A stretch of DNA of 64,000 nucleotides from Oscillospiraceae bacterium (GCA_022800755.1 JAAWQX010000004.1:1-64000); one strand, 5' to 3'; positions 1 through 10,399 are shown, numbered from the stretch's first letter. A program made the numbers and translations. Notes: generated by a model from the sequence alone, not told the origin.

Positions 1-200
1 ATGCAACCCTTTTTCTTTTGGCACCAAAAGAAAAAGCCTTGCGGGGAAAAAGAAAAGTGCCGGGGGGATTTCGTTTTCCCCCCGGACCCCCTTGAAACGG
101 CACAAGGGGCTACCGCCCCTTGTGAATCCCCTGGGAAGTCGGGGTACCGACAGGGGTGTTTGCCGAAAACTTGAAAAGTCCCCCTCGGAGAGCGGGAGAA
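1..200. repeat. Palindrome-rich intergenic block
   Basis: No gene is supported here. The stretch holds back-to-back inverted repeats: 13-bp perfect arms at 9-21 and 24-36 (CTTTTTCTTTTGG and its complement, 2-nt centre), 9-bp arms around CCGGGGGGA at about 60-68 and its complement near 77-85, and 10-bp perfect arms at 101-110 and 115-124 (CACAAGGGGC, loop TACC). The dense dyads suggest an interspersed intergenic repeat or a terminator cluster. Which of these it is cannot be told from one copy at the window edge. Confidence 0.55.
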
Positions 201-214
201 GGAGCCTTTATACG

Positions 215-841
215 TCAGCGCAGCCGGTCGATTTCACCGGACTGGATCGCTTCCAGATTAGCCGCGATCCGCTCCTCCGGCCAATCCCACCATTTCAGTT
301 CCAGCAGCCGCGCGATGTTCTCGTCGGAAAACCGCTTGCGGATGGGCCGGGCAGGTACGCCGCCCACGATGGTGTACGGCGGAACATCCTTCGTCACCAC
401 CGCCCGGGCGCCGATGACCGCGCCGTCTCCGATGGTCACGCCCGCCAAAATGACTGCTTCATAACCGATCCAAACGTCATTCCCTACCACGATGTCGCCC
501 CGATTGTCCCACGCGGCGGTGAGATTTTCCACATCTGTCCCCCATTCCTCAAAAAACAGCGGGAACGTGTACGTGGACAGCGACCCCAACGCATGGTTGG
601 CGCTGTTGAACAAAAACTTCGCACCGCAGGCGATGGAGCAGAATTTCCCGATCACCAGCCGCTCATGGTTGATGGGATAGTGGTACAGCACATTATTGCG
701 CTGAAAATCCCTGGGATCGTGGACAAAATCGTCGTAAATACTGTAATCGCCCACCTGAATGGACGGGTCGGTCACTACATTTTGCAGATAGACCGTGCTG
801 TGCCCCTGCGGGCGGGGATAAATTTTCCATTGCGGGATCAT
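215..841 (-). CDS. Vat/CatB-type xenobiotic O-acetyltransferase
   Basis: A 208-aa left-handed beta-helix acetyltransferase of the streptogramin A (Vat)/CatB chloramphenicol group, which moves acetyl from acetyl-CoA to a hydroxyl on a small molecule. Visible family features are the N-terminal MYP-like segment, [15 protein letters not shown], the catalytic-His motif NSANH near residue 80, hexapeptide repeats ([21 protein letters not shown]), GGVPARPI and the C-terminal LKWWDWPEE. The length is normal for the family. The start at 841 is preceded by GGAGGT at good spacing. The gene stands alone. Resistance to a particular drug is not shown: many chromosomal members have other or unknown substrates. 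Confidence 0.88.
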   Translation of the reverse strand: MIPQWKIYPRPQGHSTVYLQNVVTDPSIQVGDYSIYDDFVHDPRDFQRNNVLYHYPINHERLVIGKFCSIACGAKFLFNSANHALGSLSTYTFPLFFEEWGTDVENLTAAWDNRGDIVVGNDVWIGYEAVILAGVTIGDGAVIGARAVVTKDVPPYTIVGGVPARPIRKRFSDENIARLLELKWWDWPEERIAANLEAIQSGEIDRLR

Positions 842-920
842 TTCGATACCTCCTAAAGATTTTTGTCAAAAAACGATCCCGCACAGTACAATGCACCGCC
901 TCATTCATACCACCTCTTTT

Positions 921-953
921 GAAAATCCCCCTCCCTACCGGGTAGGGGATTCA
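921..953 (-). terminator. Possible terminator of the etf/ldh operon
   Basis: On the minus strand, just past the etfA stop, a short G/C hairpin (CCCTAC/GTAGGG, with AATCCCC/GGGGATT alongside) is followed by TTTTC. The stem is imperfect, so this is tentative. Confidence 0.45.
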
Positions 954-958
954 TTTTA

Positions 959-1960
959 TTATCTCGCTTTCAGCGCCGCGATCATCAGATCACAAATTTC
1001 GTCCATATCGCCCACGATGCCGTAGTCCGCCACGCCGAAAATGGCGGCTTCCGGGTCGGCGTTCACGGCGATGACCAGCCCCGCGTCCTTGATGCCCGCG
1101 GTGTGGTTGATCGCGCCGGATACGCCGAAGCTGATCATCAGTTTCGGCTTCACCACCACGCCGGACTGCCCGATCATCTGCTTGAACGGCAGGATGCCCC
1201 GGTCAAACATGGGCCGGGTGCCGCCGACTTTGCCGCCCAGCAGTTCCGCCAGTTCCTGATACTTCGGCAGCTTCTCCGCGCCGGTGATGCCGTTGCCAAT
1301 GCATACGATGACCTCTTCCTCCGCCAGATTCACGCTGCCGTCGTCCGCCTCCGGGACGAACTTCAGCACTTTGGTGCGGCTCTGGGCGGGGTCAAAGTTC
1401 ACCGCCTCGTGAATGACCTCGATGTTGGCCTTTTCGCCCGCCGGCTCGTATTTAAATGTACCCGGCCGGATGGTGCCCACCTGGGGCCGCAGCACCGGGA
1501 CGGTAATGACCGCCATCATCTTGCCGCCTACTGCCGGCTCGATGAACTCTATATCGCCGCTTTCCGGGTTGTACACCACCTGGATAGCGTCGGACGTGCA
1601 GCCAGTGTTCAGCCGGGCAGCGAACCGGGGCGCGAAGTCCCGGCCGTTGGTGGTTCCGCCCACAAACACGGCGCTGGGGTTATACTTTTGGCACAACACC
1701 GTGAACAGGTTTGTATACGCATCATTGTTATAGGTCTCGTAGCCCGTGCCGGACACGATCATCATACCGTCGATGGCGCACTCCCGGATTTTTTTCACCT
1801 CGGACTCCGGCAGGCCCTCCACCATCACGGCAATGAGCTTGTCTCCGGTCACGTCGCAGAGCTTCCGGGCCTCGCAGCACAGCTCCAGAGACACGGTGGA
1901 AACGGTCTTTCCATCATGCTCGATGTAGACCCACATATTCTTATAATCCCGTTTATCCAT
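959..1960 (-). CDS. etfA: Electron transfer flavoprotein, alpha subunit
   Basis: EtfA, 333 aa, the FAD-binding subunit of a heterodimeric electron transfer flavoprotein. The C-terminal domain carries the family signature (VGGTRPMFDRG, GQSGVVVKPK, ISFGVSGAINH, VNADPEAAIF). The start is set at 1960 (MDKRDYKN), which has AAGGAGG upstream; the longer frame to 2020 runs into etfB. The protein begins directly with the Etf fold and has no N-terminal 4Fe-4S ferredoxin extension. It is the last gene of a three-gene operon after a lactate dehydrogenase-type flavoprotein and etfB, so the dehydrogenase is the likely partner. Whether the complex bifurcates electrons cannot be decided from the sequence. 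Confidence 0.95.
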   Translation of the reverse strand: MDKRDYKNMWVYIEHDGKTVSTVSLELCCEARKLCDVTGDKLIAVMVEGLPESEVKKIRECAIDGMMIVSGTGYETYNNDAYTNLFTVLCQKYNPSAVFVGGTTNGRDFAPRFAARLNTGCTSDAIQVVYNPESGDIEFIEPAVGGKMMAVITVPVLRPQVGTIRPGTFKYEPAGEKANIEVIHEAVNFDPAQSRTKVLKFVPEADDGSVNLAEEEVIVCIGNGITGAEKLPKYQELAELLGGKVGGTRPMFDRGILPFKQMIGQSGVVVKPKLMISFGVSGAINHTAGIKDAGLVIAVNADPEAAIFGVADYGIVGDMDEICDLMIAALKAR

Positions 1961-1973
1961 CTCGCTCGCCTCC

Positions 1974-2774
1974 TTACACCAGACCTTTTTCGGCCATGAT
2001 CGCCATGGCCTTGGCCACATTCTTCTTGCTGTCGCCCTCGTCGATCATCACGCCGGATGCAGTCTTTTCCGGGGGATAGGTCCGGGGTACGATGGTGCCG
2101 GAACCCGGTGCGCCGATCTTGTCTTTTTCCAGACCTTCGATGGTCTCGGAAGTCAGCTTGGTGATCTCAAAGGTACGGGCGAGCTTTTTCCCCTTGAAAT
2201 TGGGGATACGGGGCTGATAATTGGTCTTTTCGATGGTCATGAGCACCGGGAGCTTGGCTTCTACCGTCTCCACGCCGTACTCCGTCTCCCGCTCCACAAT
2301 GGCCACACCGGCTTTCTCGTCCACGCTTTCAATAAGCGCAGCAGAGCTGACAAAGCTGGTGCCGAAGCGCTCGGCCAGCTGGGAACCCATCTGTCCGGTG
2401 GCGCCGTCCAGGGTCTCTTTGCCGCACAGAATGACGTCGTATTTGCCGAACATGGACGCGCCTTTTTCAATGGTATAGCTGGTGGACAGGGTATCCGCGT
2501 CCTTAAAGGCGTAGTCGGACAGCAAAATGGCCTTGGACGCGCCCACGGACACGCACTCCCGCAGCACGCTCATAGCCGCGTCGGGACCCATGGTGACGGC
2601 GGTGATCTCGCCGCCGTAGGTCTCTTTTAACTGCACGGCGGCTTCCAGGGCGTGGCCGTCCAGGGGGTTCATGATGGCGGGCACGCCGTCACGGATCAAA
2701 GAGCCGGTCACCGGGTCGATCTTTACCAGATTCACGTCCGGTACCTGCTTGACACATACAAGAATTTTCAACAT
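1974..2774 (-). CDS. etfB: Electron transfer flavoprotein, beta subunit
   Basis: EtfB, 266 aa, the partner of EtfA in carrying electrons between a flavin dehydrogenase and NAD or other carriers. It starts with the typical MLKILVCVKQVPD and contains MNPLDGHALEAAVQLKE and LCGKETLDGATGQMGSQLAERF, which are the nucleotide-binding and partner-docking segments of Fix/Etf beta subunits. It lies 16 bp after the dehydrogenase gene and 13 bp before etfA on the same strand, so one transcript is expected. In bifurcating Etfs this subunit binds a second FAD, and the length and N-terminus fit that group. Confidence 0.95.
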   Translation of the reverse strand: MLKILVCVKQVPDVNLVKIDPVTGSLIRDGVPAIMNPLDGHALEAAVQLKETYGGEITAVTMGPDAAMSVLRECVSVGASKAILLSDYAFKDADTLSTSYTIEKGASMFGKYDVILCGKETLDGATGQMGSQLAERFGTSFVSSAALIESVDEKAGVAIVERETEYGVETVEAKLPVLMTIEKTNYQPRIPNFKGKKLARTFEITKLTSETIEGLEKDKIGAPGSGTIVPRTYPPEKTASGVMIDEGDSKKNVAKAMAIMAEKGLV

Positions 2775-2790
2775 CGTCTCTACCTCCCGC

Positions 2791-4209
2791 TCAAGAGCAA
2801 ACTTTGCCCGGATTCAGGATGCCGTTGGGGTCGAACAGCGCCTTGATGGCCTTCATCAGGCGGTAAGGCACCTCACCCACGGATTCTTCCAGGTATTCTT
2901 TCTTGGCATGGCCGATGCCGTGCTCGCCGGAAAGCTGTCCGCCGATGCGCTTGCACTCGGTGTAGCACTTCGCCATGAGGATCTTATTCCGCTTCCAGAA
3001 CTCGTCGAACTCCAGGTCGTTGGTGCAGGCGTAGATATGCAGGTTGCCGTCGCCGGCGTGACCGAAGTTGCGGATGGTGAGGCCCACCTCGTCGCCCACG
3101 GAGCGCACAAAGGCCAGATAATTGGCGATCTGGTCCACGGGTACGACTACGTCCAGTTCGTCGAGGATCTTCGTGTCGCCCTCGATGGCGTTCAAAAACG
3201 CGCTCCGGGCGGCCCAAACGTCGGTTTTCAGCGTCGGCGTGTCGATGACCAGGGTGTCAATGGCGCCGCATTCCGTGGCGAGGGCATCGAGTTTTTCCAT
3301 CTTCTCGTACAACTCGTCCTCGTTTTCGCCCACAAAGGTGACCAAAATGGACGCGTCCACTTCTTTTTTGTTATATGTAGTCGGGAAAATCTTCTTTCCG
3401 GTGAAATCCGAGGAGGAATTCACGATATCGATGCCCATGAACTCGATGCTCTGGGGGTCCAGATTGGCGATGCGGATCTTCGGCACCGTGGCGATGCAGT
3501 CCTCGATGCGCTCAAAGGGCAGCAGCACGGATACGTTCATGGCGGGCTTCGGCACCAGCTTCAGGGTCATTTCCGTGATGATGCCCAGGGTGCCTTCGGA
3601 ACCGATCATCAGGTGCAGCAGGGAATAGCCCGTGGAAGTCTTGCACACAGTCTTGCCCAGGTGCATCACCTCACCGCTGGCCAGTACCACCGTCAGCGCC
3701 AGGACGTAGTCCCGGGTGGAGCCGTACTTCACCGCGCGCATTCCGCCGGCGTTGGTGGCTACGTTGCCGCCTACCGTAGAGGTCTTGGAGCCGGGGTCCG
3801 GGGGATAGTAAAGCCCCTGTTTGTCTACGTCCGCCGCCAGGTCCTGCAGCAGCACGCCGGGCTGGACGGTCACGGCCATGTTGGGGATGTCGTAGCTCAA
3901 AATCTTGTTCATCCGGGCGGTGCAGACCACCACGCCGCCGTGGATGGGCACAGACGCGCCGGTGAGACTGGTGCCCGCGCCCCGGGCGGTGACCGGGATA
4001 TTATTTTCGTTGCACAGCTTCAAAATCGCGGAGACCTCTTCCGTCGTCTCCACCTCGCAGACCGCTTCCGGTGGGAATTTGCCGTAAATGGGCATCTCGT
4101 CGTGGGAGTAGTCCTCTTTGACCTTGTCACCGTACTGGAAACGCTTCTCGCCCACGATGGCTTTCAGCGCCTCAGCCAGTTCCGGCGTGACAGAGTGAAA
4201 GTTTGCCAT
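2791..4209 (-). CDS. FAD-linked D-lactate/glycolate dehydrogenase (GlcD/LctD type)
   Basis: A 472-aa FAD-binding PCMH-domain oxidase of the GlcD/Dld-II family. It probably oxidises lactate or another 2-hydroxyacid and passes electrons to the EtfAB encoded just downstream. Visible motifs are RGAGTSLTGAS and PDPGSKTSTVGGNVATNAGG (FAD-pyrophosphate loop), GSEGTLGIITEMTL, RNFGHAGDGNLH and the C-terminal GGQLSGEHGIG with FDPNGILNPGK. The start at 4209 follows AAGGAGG by 8 nt and gives the family N-terminus; ten in-frame codons upstream were dropped. The dehydrogenase-etfB-etfA set resembles the Acetobacterium lct cluster, which supports lactate as substrate. The exact hydroxyacid and stereochemistry remain inferred. 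Confidence 0.88.
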   Translation of the reverse strand: MANFHSVTPELAEALKAIVGEKRFQYGDKVKEDYSHDEMPIYGKFPPEAVCEVETTEEVSAILKLCNENNIPVTARGAGTSLTGASVPIHGGVVVCTARMNKILSYDIPNMAVTVQPGVLLQDLAADVDKQGLYYPPDPGSKTSTVGGNVATNAGGMRAVKYGSTRDYVLALTVVLASGEVMHLGKTVCKTSTGYSLLHLMIGSEGTLGIITEMTLKLVPKPAMNVSVLLPFERIEDCIATVPKIRIANLDPQSIEFMGIDIVNSSSDFTGKKIFPTTYNKKEVDASILVTFVGENEDELYEKMEKLDALATECGAIDTLVIDTPTLKTDVWAARSAFLNAIEGDTKILDELDVVVPVDQIANYLAFVRSVGDEVGLTIRNFGHAGDGNLHIYACTNDLEFDEFWKRNKILMAKCYTECKRIGGQLSGEHGIGHAKKEYLEESVGEVPYRLMKAIKALFDPNGILNPGKVCS

Positions 4210-4260
4210 GGGATTTTCCTCCTTTTTCCAAGCGGACACACCGCTTATTGTTCTATGTCC

Positions 4261-4289
4261 ATTATATCAATGTATCCCCCGCAAAACAA
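4261..4289 (-). promoter_or_regulatory. SigmaA promoter of the ldh-etfBA operon
   Basis: On the minus strand, TTGTTT, a 17-nt spacer and a perfect TATAAT (plus-strand 4261-4266). It points at the dehydrogenase gene 51 bp away. A 6-bp hairpin (AAGCGG/CCGCTT, 4231-4247) sits in the leader just upstream of the ribosome-binding site. Confidence 0.7.
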
Positions 4290-4376
4290 CAAATGTTAAT
4301 ATCTTCACACCCGCTAAAGCGACAATTTTTACACAGAATATTCATGTATTCTTTACAATTAAGTTGCACAAATCCC

Positions 4377-4405
4377 TTGACAAATCCTGTTCCCGGTGGT
4401 AAATT
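4377..4405 (+). promoter_or_regulatory. SigmaA promoter of the hrcA-dnaK operon
   Basis: TTGACA at 4377-4382, a 17-nt spacer and TAAATT at 4400-4405. The -10 overlaps the first two bases of the CIRCE operator, so bound HrcA should block polymerase. Confidence 0.85.
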
Positions 4406-4430
4406 AGCACTCAGAGAGAAAGAGTGCCAG
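4404..4430 (+). promoter_or_regulatory. CIRCE operator (HrcA binding site)
   Basis: TTAGCACTC-N9-GAGTGCCAG, with the exact 9-bp spacing of CIRCE. The left half is perfect; the right half differs from GAGTGCTAA at positions 7 and 9. It lies 50 bp upstream of hrcA, as in other Firmicutes, and implies HrcA autoregulation of the whole heat-shock operon. Confidence 0.93.
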
Positions 4431-4480
4431 CACTGTTCCCGGTGCAAGTGCCAAGTCCTCAAGGCGGAAAGGTGCCGACC

Positions 4481-5566
4481 ATGGAGATCAGCGAGCGGAA
4501 AAAGAAAATATTGGCCGCGGTGGTAGAACAATATATCGATACCGGCGCGCCTGTGGGCAGCAAGCATCTGGCGGAGCACGCCGGGCTGGGCTGCTCCCCG
4601 GCCACTATCCGCAACGAGTTGGCGGAACTGGCCGCCATGGGCTATCTGGAACAGCCCCACACCTCCGCCGGGCGGGTCCCTACGGTGCAGGGCTACCGGC
4701 TGTACGTCAATGAGCTTATGGAGCGCCAGCGGCTTTCCGATGAGGAGACCCAGCGGCTCACCGAGGAACTCAATACCTGCCTGATGGAGATGGAAGGCCT
4801 CTCCGCCGATGTGGGACGGCTGGCTTCCCAGCTGACCAACCTCCCGGCCATGGCCATCACCGCCCCAAAAGCCGTGACCATCTCACGGTTCGACTTTATC
4901 TACGTGGACGCGAATACATTTATAATAGTAGCCCTCCTTTCCGACAGTACCGTGAAAAATAAACTGGTACGCCTGCCGGTCTCAGTAGAAAAGGTAAAGA
5001 TCGAAAAGCTGTCCACCCTGTGCAACGCCAATTTCACCGGCTTGACGGAACCGGAGATCACGCCGCTGCTGATTTCCGCCACGGAGCGGGCAATGGATGA
5101 CGTGATGGGTCTCACGGCCGTGGCCGCGTCTTTCGCCATAGAAGTGCTCAGTCAGGCGGCCCAACCGTTCATGACCGTGGCAGGGCAGAATAAGTTGTTG
5201 GAGCACCCGGAATTCCAGAATCCCGAGACCGCTCAAAGCCTGATGGAGTATCTCTCCCAGTTCCCCCAGGAATTTCCTGAACTGATGGCGGAGGACACCG
5301 GGGTAAAGGTATTCATCGGGCCGGAAAACGTGTCCGAAGCCCTGAAGGATTCCAGCGTGGTGCTGGCGACCTACGACGCCGGCGCCGGCGTACGGGGCAT
5401 TGTGGGCGTGGTGGGTCCCACGCGGATGGATTACGCCATGGTCGCGTCGAAAATGCAAATGATCGCCGAGACCATTTCCCACGCCATGACCGGCGGCAGC
5501 AAACCGCCCCTTGGCATGGATACAAAACTGATGTTACGAGGAGATGACCCCCATGAGCAAACATAA
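4481..5566 (+). CDS. hrcA: Heat-inducible transcription repressor HrcA
   Basis: HrcA, 361 aa, the repressor that binds CIRCE and is released when GroEL is titrated by unfolded protein. The N-terminal winged helix is clear (SERKKKILAAVVEQYIDTGAPVGSK, SPATIRNELAELAAMGYLEQPHTSAGRVPT), followed by the GAF-like dimer domain with a C-terminal FIGPEN segment. The start at 4481 is chosen because MEISERKK begins the family domain; 19 upstream in-frame codons run back towards the operator. It is the first gene of hrcA-grpE-dnaK-dnaJ and overlaps grpE by 14 bp, so translation is probably coupled. Confidence 0.96.
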   Translation: MEISERKKKILAAVVEQYIDTGAPVGSKHLAEHAGLGCSPATIRNELAELAAMGYLEQPHTSAGRVPTVQGYRLYVNELMERQRLSDEETQRLTEELNTCLMEMEGLSADVGRLASQLTNLPAMAITAPKAVTISRFDFIYVDANTFIIVALLSDSTVKNKLVRLPVSVEKVKIEKLSTLCNANFTGLTEPEITPLLISATERAMDDVMGLTAVAASFAIEVLSQAAQPFMTVAGQNKLLEHPEFQNPETAQSLMEYLSQFPQEFPELMAEDTGVKVFIGPENVSEALKDSSVVLATYDAGAGVRGIVGVVGPTRMDYAMVASKMQMIAETISHAMTGGSKPPLGMDTKLMLRGDDPHEQT

Positions 5567-6074
5567 AGACGACGAAGTCCCCCAGCAGGAGGCACCCCAG
5601 GAAGCCGTCGAGGAAGTCACGGAAGCGGCCCCCGACACTCCGGAGGAATCCCCGGAAGCGGCGCTCAAAGCCGCCGAGGACCGGTATCTGCGGCTGGCGG
5701 CGGAATATGATAACTTCCGCAAGCGCAGCGCCCGGGAGCGGGACGCCATCTTCGCCGACGTCCGAGCGGACACGGTGCTGAAGTTCCTGCCCGTGTATGA
5801 TAATCTGCTCCGGGCCATCGCCGCCATGGCGGAAGACGACCCCGGCCGCAAAGGCGTGGAAATGACCCTGGCCCAGTTCGAGACGGTGCTCACGAAGCTG
5901 AACGTCACCCCCATCCCCGCCCTGGGCGAGAAATTCGACCCCGGTTTCCACAACGCGGTCATGCATGTGGAAGATGGGGACCTGGAGGAAAATATCATCA
6001 TCGAGGAGTTTGAAAAAGGCTTCAAGATGGGCGATAAGATCATACGATTCAGTATGGTCAAGGTAGCGAATTGA
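5553..6074 (+). CDS. grpE: Nucleotide exchange factor GrpE
   Basis: GrpE, 173 aa, the ADP-release factor for DnaK. The acidic, low-complexity N-terminus (about residues 1-45) is followed by the coiled-coil segment LRLAAEYDNFRKRSARERD and the beta-domain motif LGEKFDPGFHNAVMHVED. The start at 5553 sits 9 nt after GAGGAG inside the end of hrcA; an ATG at 5544 directly abuts that GAGGAG and is too close. Confidence 0.96.
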   Translation: MSKHKDDEVPQQEAPQEAVEEVTEAAPDTPEESPEAALKAAEDRYLRLAAEYDNFRKRSARERDAIFADVRADTVLKFLPVYDNLLRAIAAMAEDDPGRKGVEMTLAQFETVLTKLNVTPIPALGEKFDPGFHNAVMHVEDGDLEENIIIEEFEKGFKMGDKIIRFSMVKVAN

Positions 6075-6122
6075 CCCAACACAAGTGAAATTATAAATCA
6101 CCGAATCAGGAGGAAATAGATC

Positions 6123-7961
<1,839 letters not shown>

Positions 7962-7967
7962 AAAATT

Positions 7968-7996
7968 TCAGGGAGGTCTTTTCAAGACCTCCCTGA
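7968..7996 (+). terminator. 13-bp perfect hairpin between dnaK and dnaJ
   Basis: Arms TCAGGGAGGTCTT (7968-7980) and its complement (7984-7996) around a 3-nt loop, starting 6 bp after the dnaK stop. No T-tract follows on the plus strand, so it is more likely a stability or processing hairpin that lowers dnaJ output than a full terminator. Confidence 0.6.
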
Positions 7997-8032
7997 ATAT
8001 GATAAAATACTCCAGCATCAAGGAGTGAAATA

Positions 8033-9175
8033 ATGGCAGACAAACGTGATTATTACGAAGTCCTCGGCGTCTCCAAAGGCGCGGCGGACGATGAGATCAA
8101 AAAAGCATACCGTAAGATGGCGAAGCAGTACCATCCCGATCTGCATCCCGGCGACAAAGAGGCAGAGGCCCAGTTCAAGGAAGTGAACGAGGCCTATGAG
8201 ATCCTCTCCGACCCGGATAAACGCGCCAAGTACGACCAGTACGGCCACGCGGCGTTCGACCCCAACAGCGGGTTCGCAGGCGGCGGATTCGGCGGGTTCG
8301 ATGACCTGGGCGATATCCTGGGCAGCATTTTCGGCGGCGGATTCGGGGGCTTTGGCGGGTTCGGCGGATTCGGCGGCGGACAACGCCAGACCGGGCCGCG
8401 GAAAGGCGAAAACCTCCGGGTGAACCTGACCGTGGACTTCGAGGAGGCCGTGTTCGGCTGCAAAAAGGAGATCCAGGTCAACATGGTGGAAGCCTGTTCT
8501 GACTGTCAGGGCAGCGGCTGCGCCCCCGGCACCCAGCCGGAGACCTGTTCGGAATGCGGCGGCCGGGGCAGCGTGGTCACTACCCGGCGCACCGCCATGG
8601 GCATCATGCAGTCCACGGGTCAATGCCCCAAGTGCAAGGGCCGGGGCAAAATCATCCACACCCCCTGCCCCACCTGCAAGGGCGCGGGCCGGGTACGCAA
8701 GCCGAAAACCGTCAGCGTTTCCATTCCCGCGGGTATCGACAATGGCCAGACCATTTCCCTCCGGGGGCTGGGCAACCAGGGCGTCAACGGCGGCCCGGCA
8801 GGCGATCTGCTGGTGACCGTCACCGTGCGCGCGCACCCCTTGTTCGAGCGGGACGGCAGTTCCATTTTGCTGGATCTGCCCATCTCTTACGTCCAGGCCG
8901 TTCTCGGTGCAGAGATCACCGTCCCCACCCTCACGGGCAAGGTGAAGCTGAACATCCCCGAGGGGACCGACACCGGCACCGTCTTCCGCTTGAAGGGCAA
9001 GGGCGTACCCCACCTCAACGGCAGCGGCAGCGGCGACCAGTACATCACCGTAAACATCGAGACCCCCAAGAATCTCTCCAACGCCCAAAAGGACGCGCTG
9101 CGCGCTTACGCCGCGGCCATGGAGGAAGCAGTCCCGGAAAAGAAAAAATCCGGTTTCGGCAAGAAAAAGAAATAA
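8033..9175 (+). CDS. dnaJ: Chaperone DnaJ (Hsp40, type I)
   Basis: DnaJ, 380 aa, the co-chaperone that delivers substrates to DnaK and stimulates its ATPase. J-domain with HPD at about residues 34-36, a long Gly/Phe-rich linker (GGFGGFDD onwards), four zinc-binding CxxCxGxG repeats ([32 protein letters not shown]) and the C-terminal peptide-binding domains. AAGGAG precedes the start. It is the last gene of the operon and ends at a strong bidirectional terminator. Confidence 0.98.
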   Translation: MADKRDYYEVLGVSKGAADDEIKKAYRKMAKQYHPDLHPGDKEAEAQFKEVNEAYEILSDPDKRAKYDQYGHAAFDPNSGFAGGGFGGFDDLGDILGSIFGGGFGGFGGFGGFGGGQRQTGPRKGENLRVNLTVDFEEAVFGCKKEIQVNMVEACSDCQGSGCAPGTQPETCSECGGRGSVVTTRRTAMGIMQSTGQCPKCKGRGKIIHTPCPTCKGAGRVRKPKTVSVSIPAGIDNGQTISLRGLGNQGVNGGPAGDLLVTVTVRAHPLFERDGSSILLDLPISYVQAVLGAEITVPTLTGKVKLNIPEGTDTGTVFRLKGKGVPHLNGSGSGDQYITVNIETPKNLSNAQKDALRAYAAAMEEAVPEKKKSGFGKKKK

Positions 9176-9181
9176 AAAAGC

Positions 9182-9215
9182 ACCGCTCCCGAACGAATGG
9201 TTCGGGAGCGGTTTT
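9182..9215. terminator. Bidirectional terminator between dnaJ and the PrsA-like gene
   Basis: Perfect 13-bp arms ACCGCTCCCGAAC (9182-9194) and its complement (9200-9212), 5-nt loop, TTTT on the plus strand and an A-run to the left that becomes a T-run for the minus strand. It serves two convergent genes. Confidence 0.9.
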
Positions 9216-9221
9216 CTGCGT

Positions 9222-10373
9222 TTATGTTCCAAACACGTCCTTGGCGGAAACTCCGTCAAAGGCCTTGGCCCATTGAATGTCCGCGTCGCTGATCCAGCTT
9301 TCCATCAGCTTTCCGAAGGCGTCCGCCGCGGCGTAGCTGCCCACGGTGCTGTCATTCACACCGTCGATATAATCCACTACGCTGTCCCGGGTGGTGGGCA
9401 GGCGCAAAATAATATGGTAGCCGAAATCGGATTCCACCAGCCCGGAGACTTCATAGTCCCCCAGCGCCTCGGCTCCGGCCTGGAATTCCTCCACCATCTC
9501 TCCCGGAAGGAAGGTATAGCCGTCGGGGTACACCTGGGTGCCGGGGTCCTCGGAATATTCCGCCATCAGTTCGTCAAACAGCGCCAGCAGCGCGTCCCGG
9601 TCGGACTTCACTTCCTCCAGCCGGGCCAGCAGCAGTGTCGCCCGGGCGGCCTTTTCCGCCAGATCCTGGCCCTCCATAGGCGTGTTGGTCTCGTCCGTGG
9701 TCTTGATGAGAATATGCTTAGCGGTGATGTACCCGCTGTCCATAACAAATCCGGCGATTTCCTCATCACTCATCAGCTCGCCGTGCCGGCCGAATACTGT
9801 GTCGTAGGCCCGGCTGTACAGGGTGCTCACCCGGTTGACATAGTCGTACACCGCCCGGGGCATGTACATGTCCTCCAAAACCTTGTCAAAATCCGCCTCA
9901 GTGGCGCCCTCGCCGGCGTATTGGGTCAGCTCGTTTTGATGCTGCTTGGCCATGGCCGCCTCGTCCTCGGCGGTGAGCTGCACGCCCAATGCCGTCAAAT
10001 GCGCGTCCATCACGTGGTACTGCACGCAGGTCTCCACCGTCTGAAGCCACAGGTACTCGCTCATGGTCCCCTCGCCCACGTCCGCATCCCAGTCAAAAGC
10101 CATCTGGTTGACGTTGTAGGAGTTCACCACGCTGCCGGTCATGCCGTTGAGGAAGTAAAAAAACTCTCCCCAGGTCACGTCGCTGCCGTCCACGGTAAAC
10201 ACTACATCGTCCACATCATGCTTCGCCCAAGCCGTCGCGGAATCCAGTTCCATGGCGGTGAAGTCCGACGGTGTGGGGGTCGTGTCCGGGGTCTCGGCGT
10301 CCTGTTTGCAGCCCGTGAGCAGGCCCAGGCACATCGTCAGGGCCAGCAGCAAGGCCAGTGTTTTTTGTCTCAT
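9222..10373 (-). CDS. PrsA-like parvulin peptidyl-prolyl isomerase lipoprotein
   Basis: A 383-aa exported foldase. It has a lipoprotein signal peptide with lipobox LLTGC (Cys at residue 22), a SurA/PrsA-type helical N-domain, and a parvulin rotamase segment (ITAKHILIKTT to VSGLVESDFGYHIILRLP). It should act outside the membrane on newly secreted proteins. The start at 10373 has AAAGGAG upstream and makes the signal peptide; the longer frame adds 13 residues before it. It follows mfd by 26 bp in the same direction, an arrangement common in Clostridia, and is probably co-transcribed with it. Confidence 0.88.
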   Translation of the reverse strand: MRQKTLALLLALTMCLGLLTGCKQDAETPDTTPTPSDFTAMELDSATAWAKHDVDDVVFTVDGSDVTWGEFFYFLNGMTGSVVNSYNVNQMAFDWDADVGEGTMSEYLWLQTVETCVQYHVMDAHLTALGVQLTAEDEAAMAKQHQNELTQYAGEGATEADFDKVLEDMYMPRAVYDYVNRVSTLYSRAYDTVFGRHGELMSDEEIAGFVMDSGYITAKHILIKTTDETNTPMEGQDLAEKAARATLLLARLEEVKSDRDALLALFDELMAEYSEDPGTQVYPDGYTFLPGEMVEEFQAGAEALGDYEVSGLVESDFGYHIILRLPTTRDSVVDYIDGVNDSTVGSYAAADAFGKLMESWISDADIQWAKAFDGVSAKDVFGT

Positions 10374-10399
10374 GTCGATTCTCCTTTGTATCGTTTGTT

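Noticed and set aside
215-841. Acquired streptogramin or chloramphenicol resistance gene
   Set aside because: The family fits, but there are no mobile-element signs around it, and chromosomal Vat/CatB-like proteins often have other substrates.
92-856. 254-codon plus-strand open frame over the acetyltransferase
   Set aside because: Antisense shadow of a gene with clear hexapeptide repeats and a catalytic His motif.
693-908. 71-codon open frame overlapping the start of the acetyltransferase gene
   Set aside because: Overlaps a well-supported gene out of frame, has no recognisable family and no good ribosome-binding site.
2671-4299. 542-codon plus-strand open frame opposite the lactate dehydrogenase gene
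   Set aside because: Antisense shadow; the minus-strand protein has clear FAD-binding motifs, a promoter and a ribosome-binding site.
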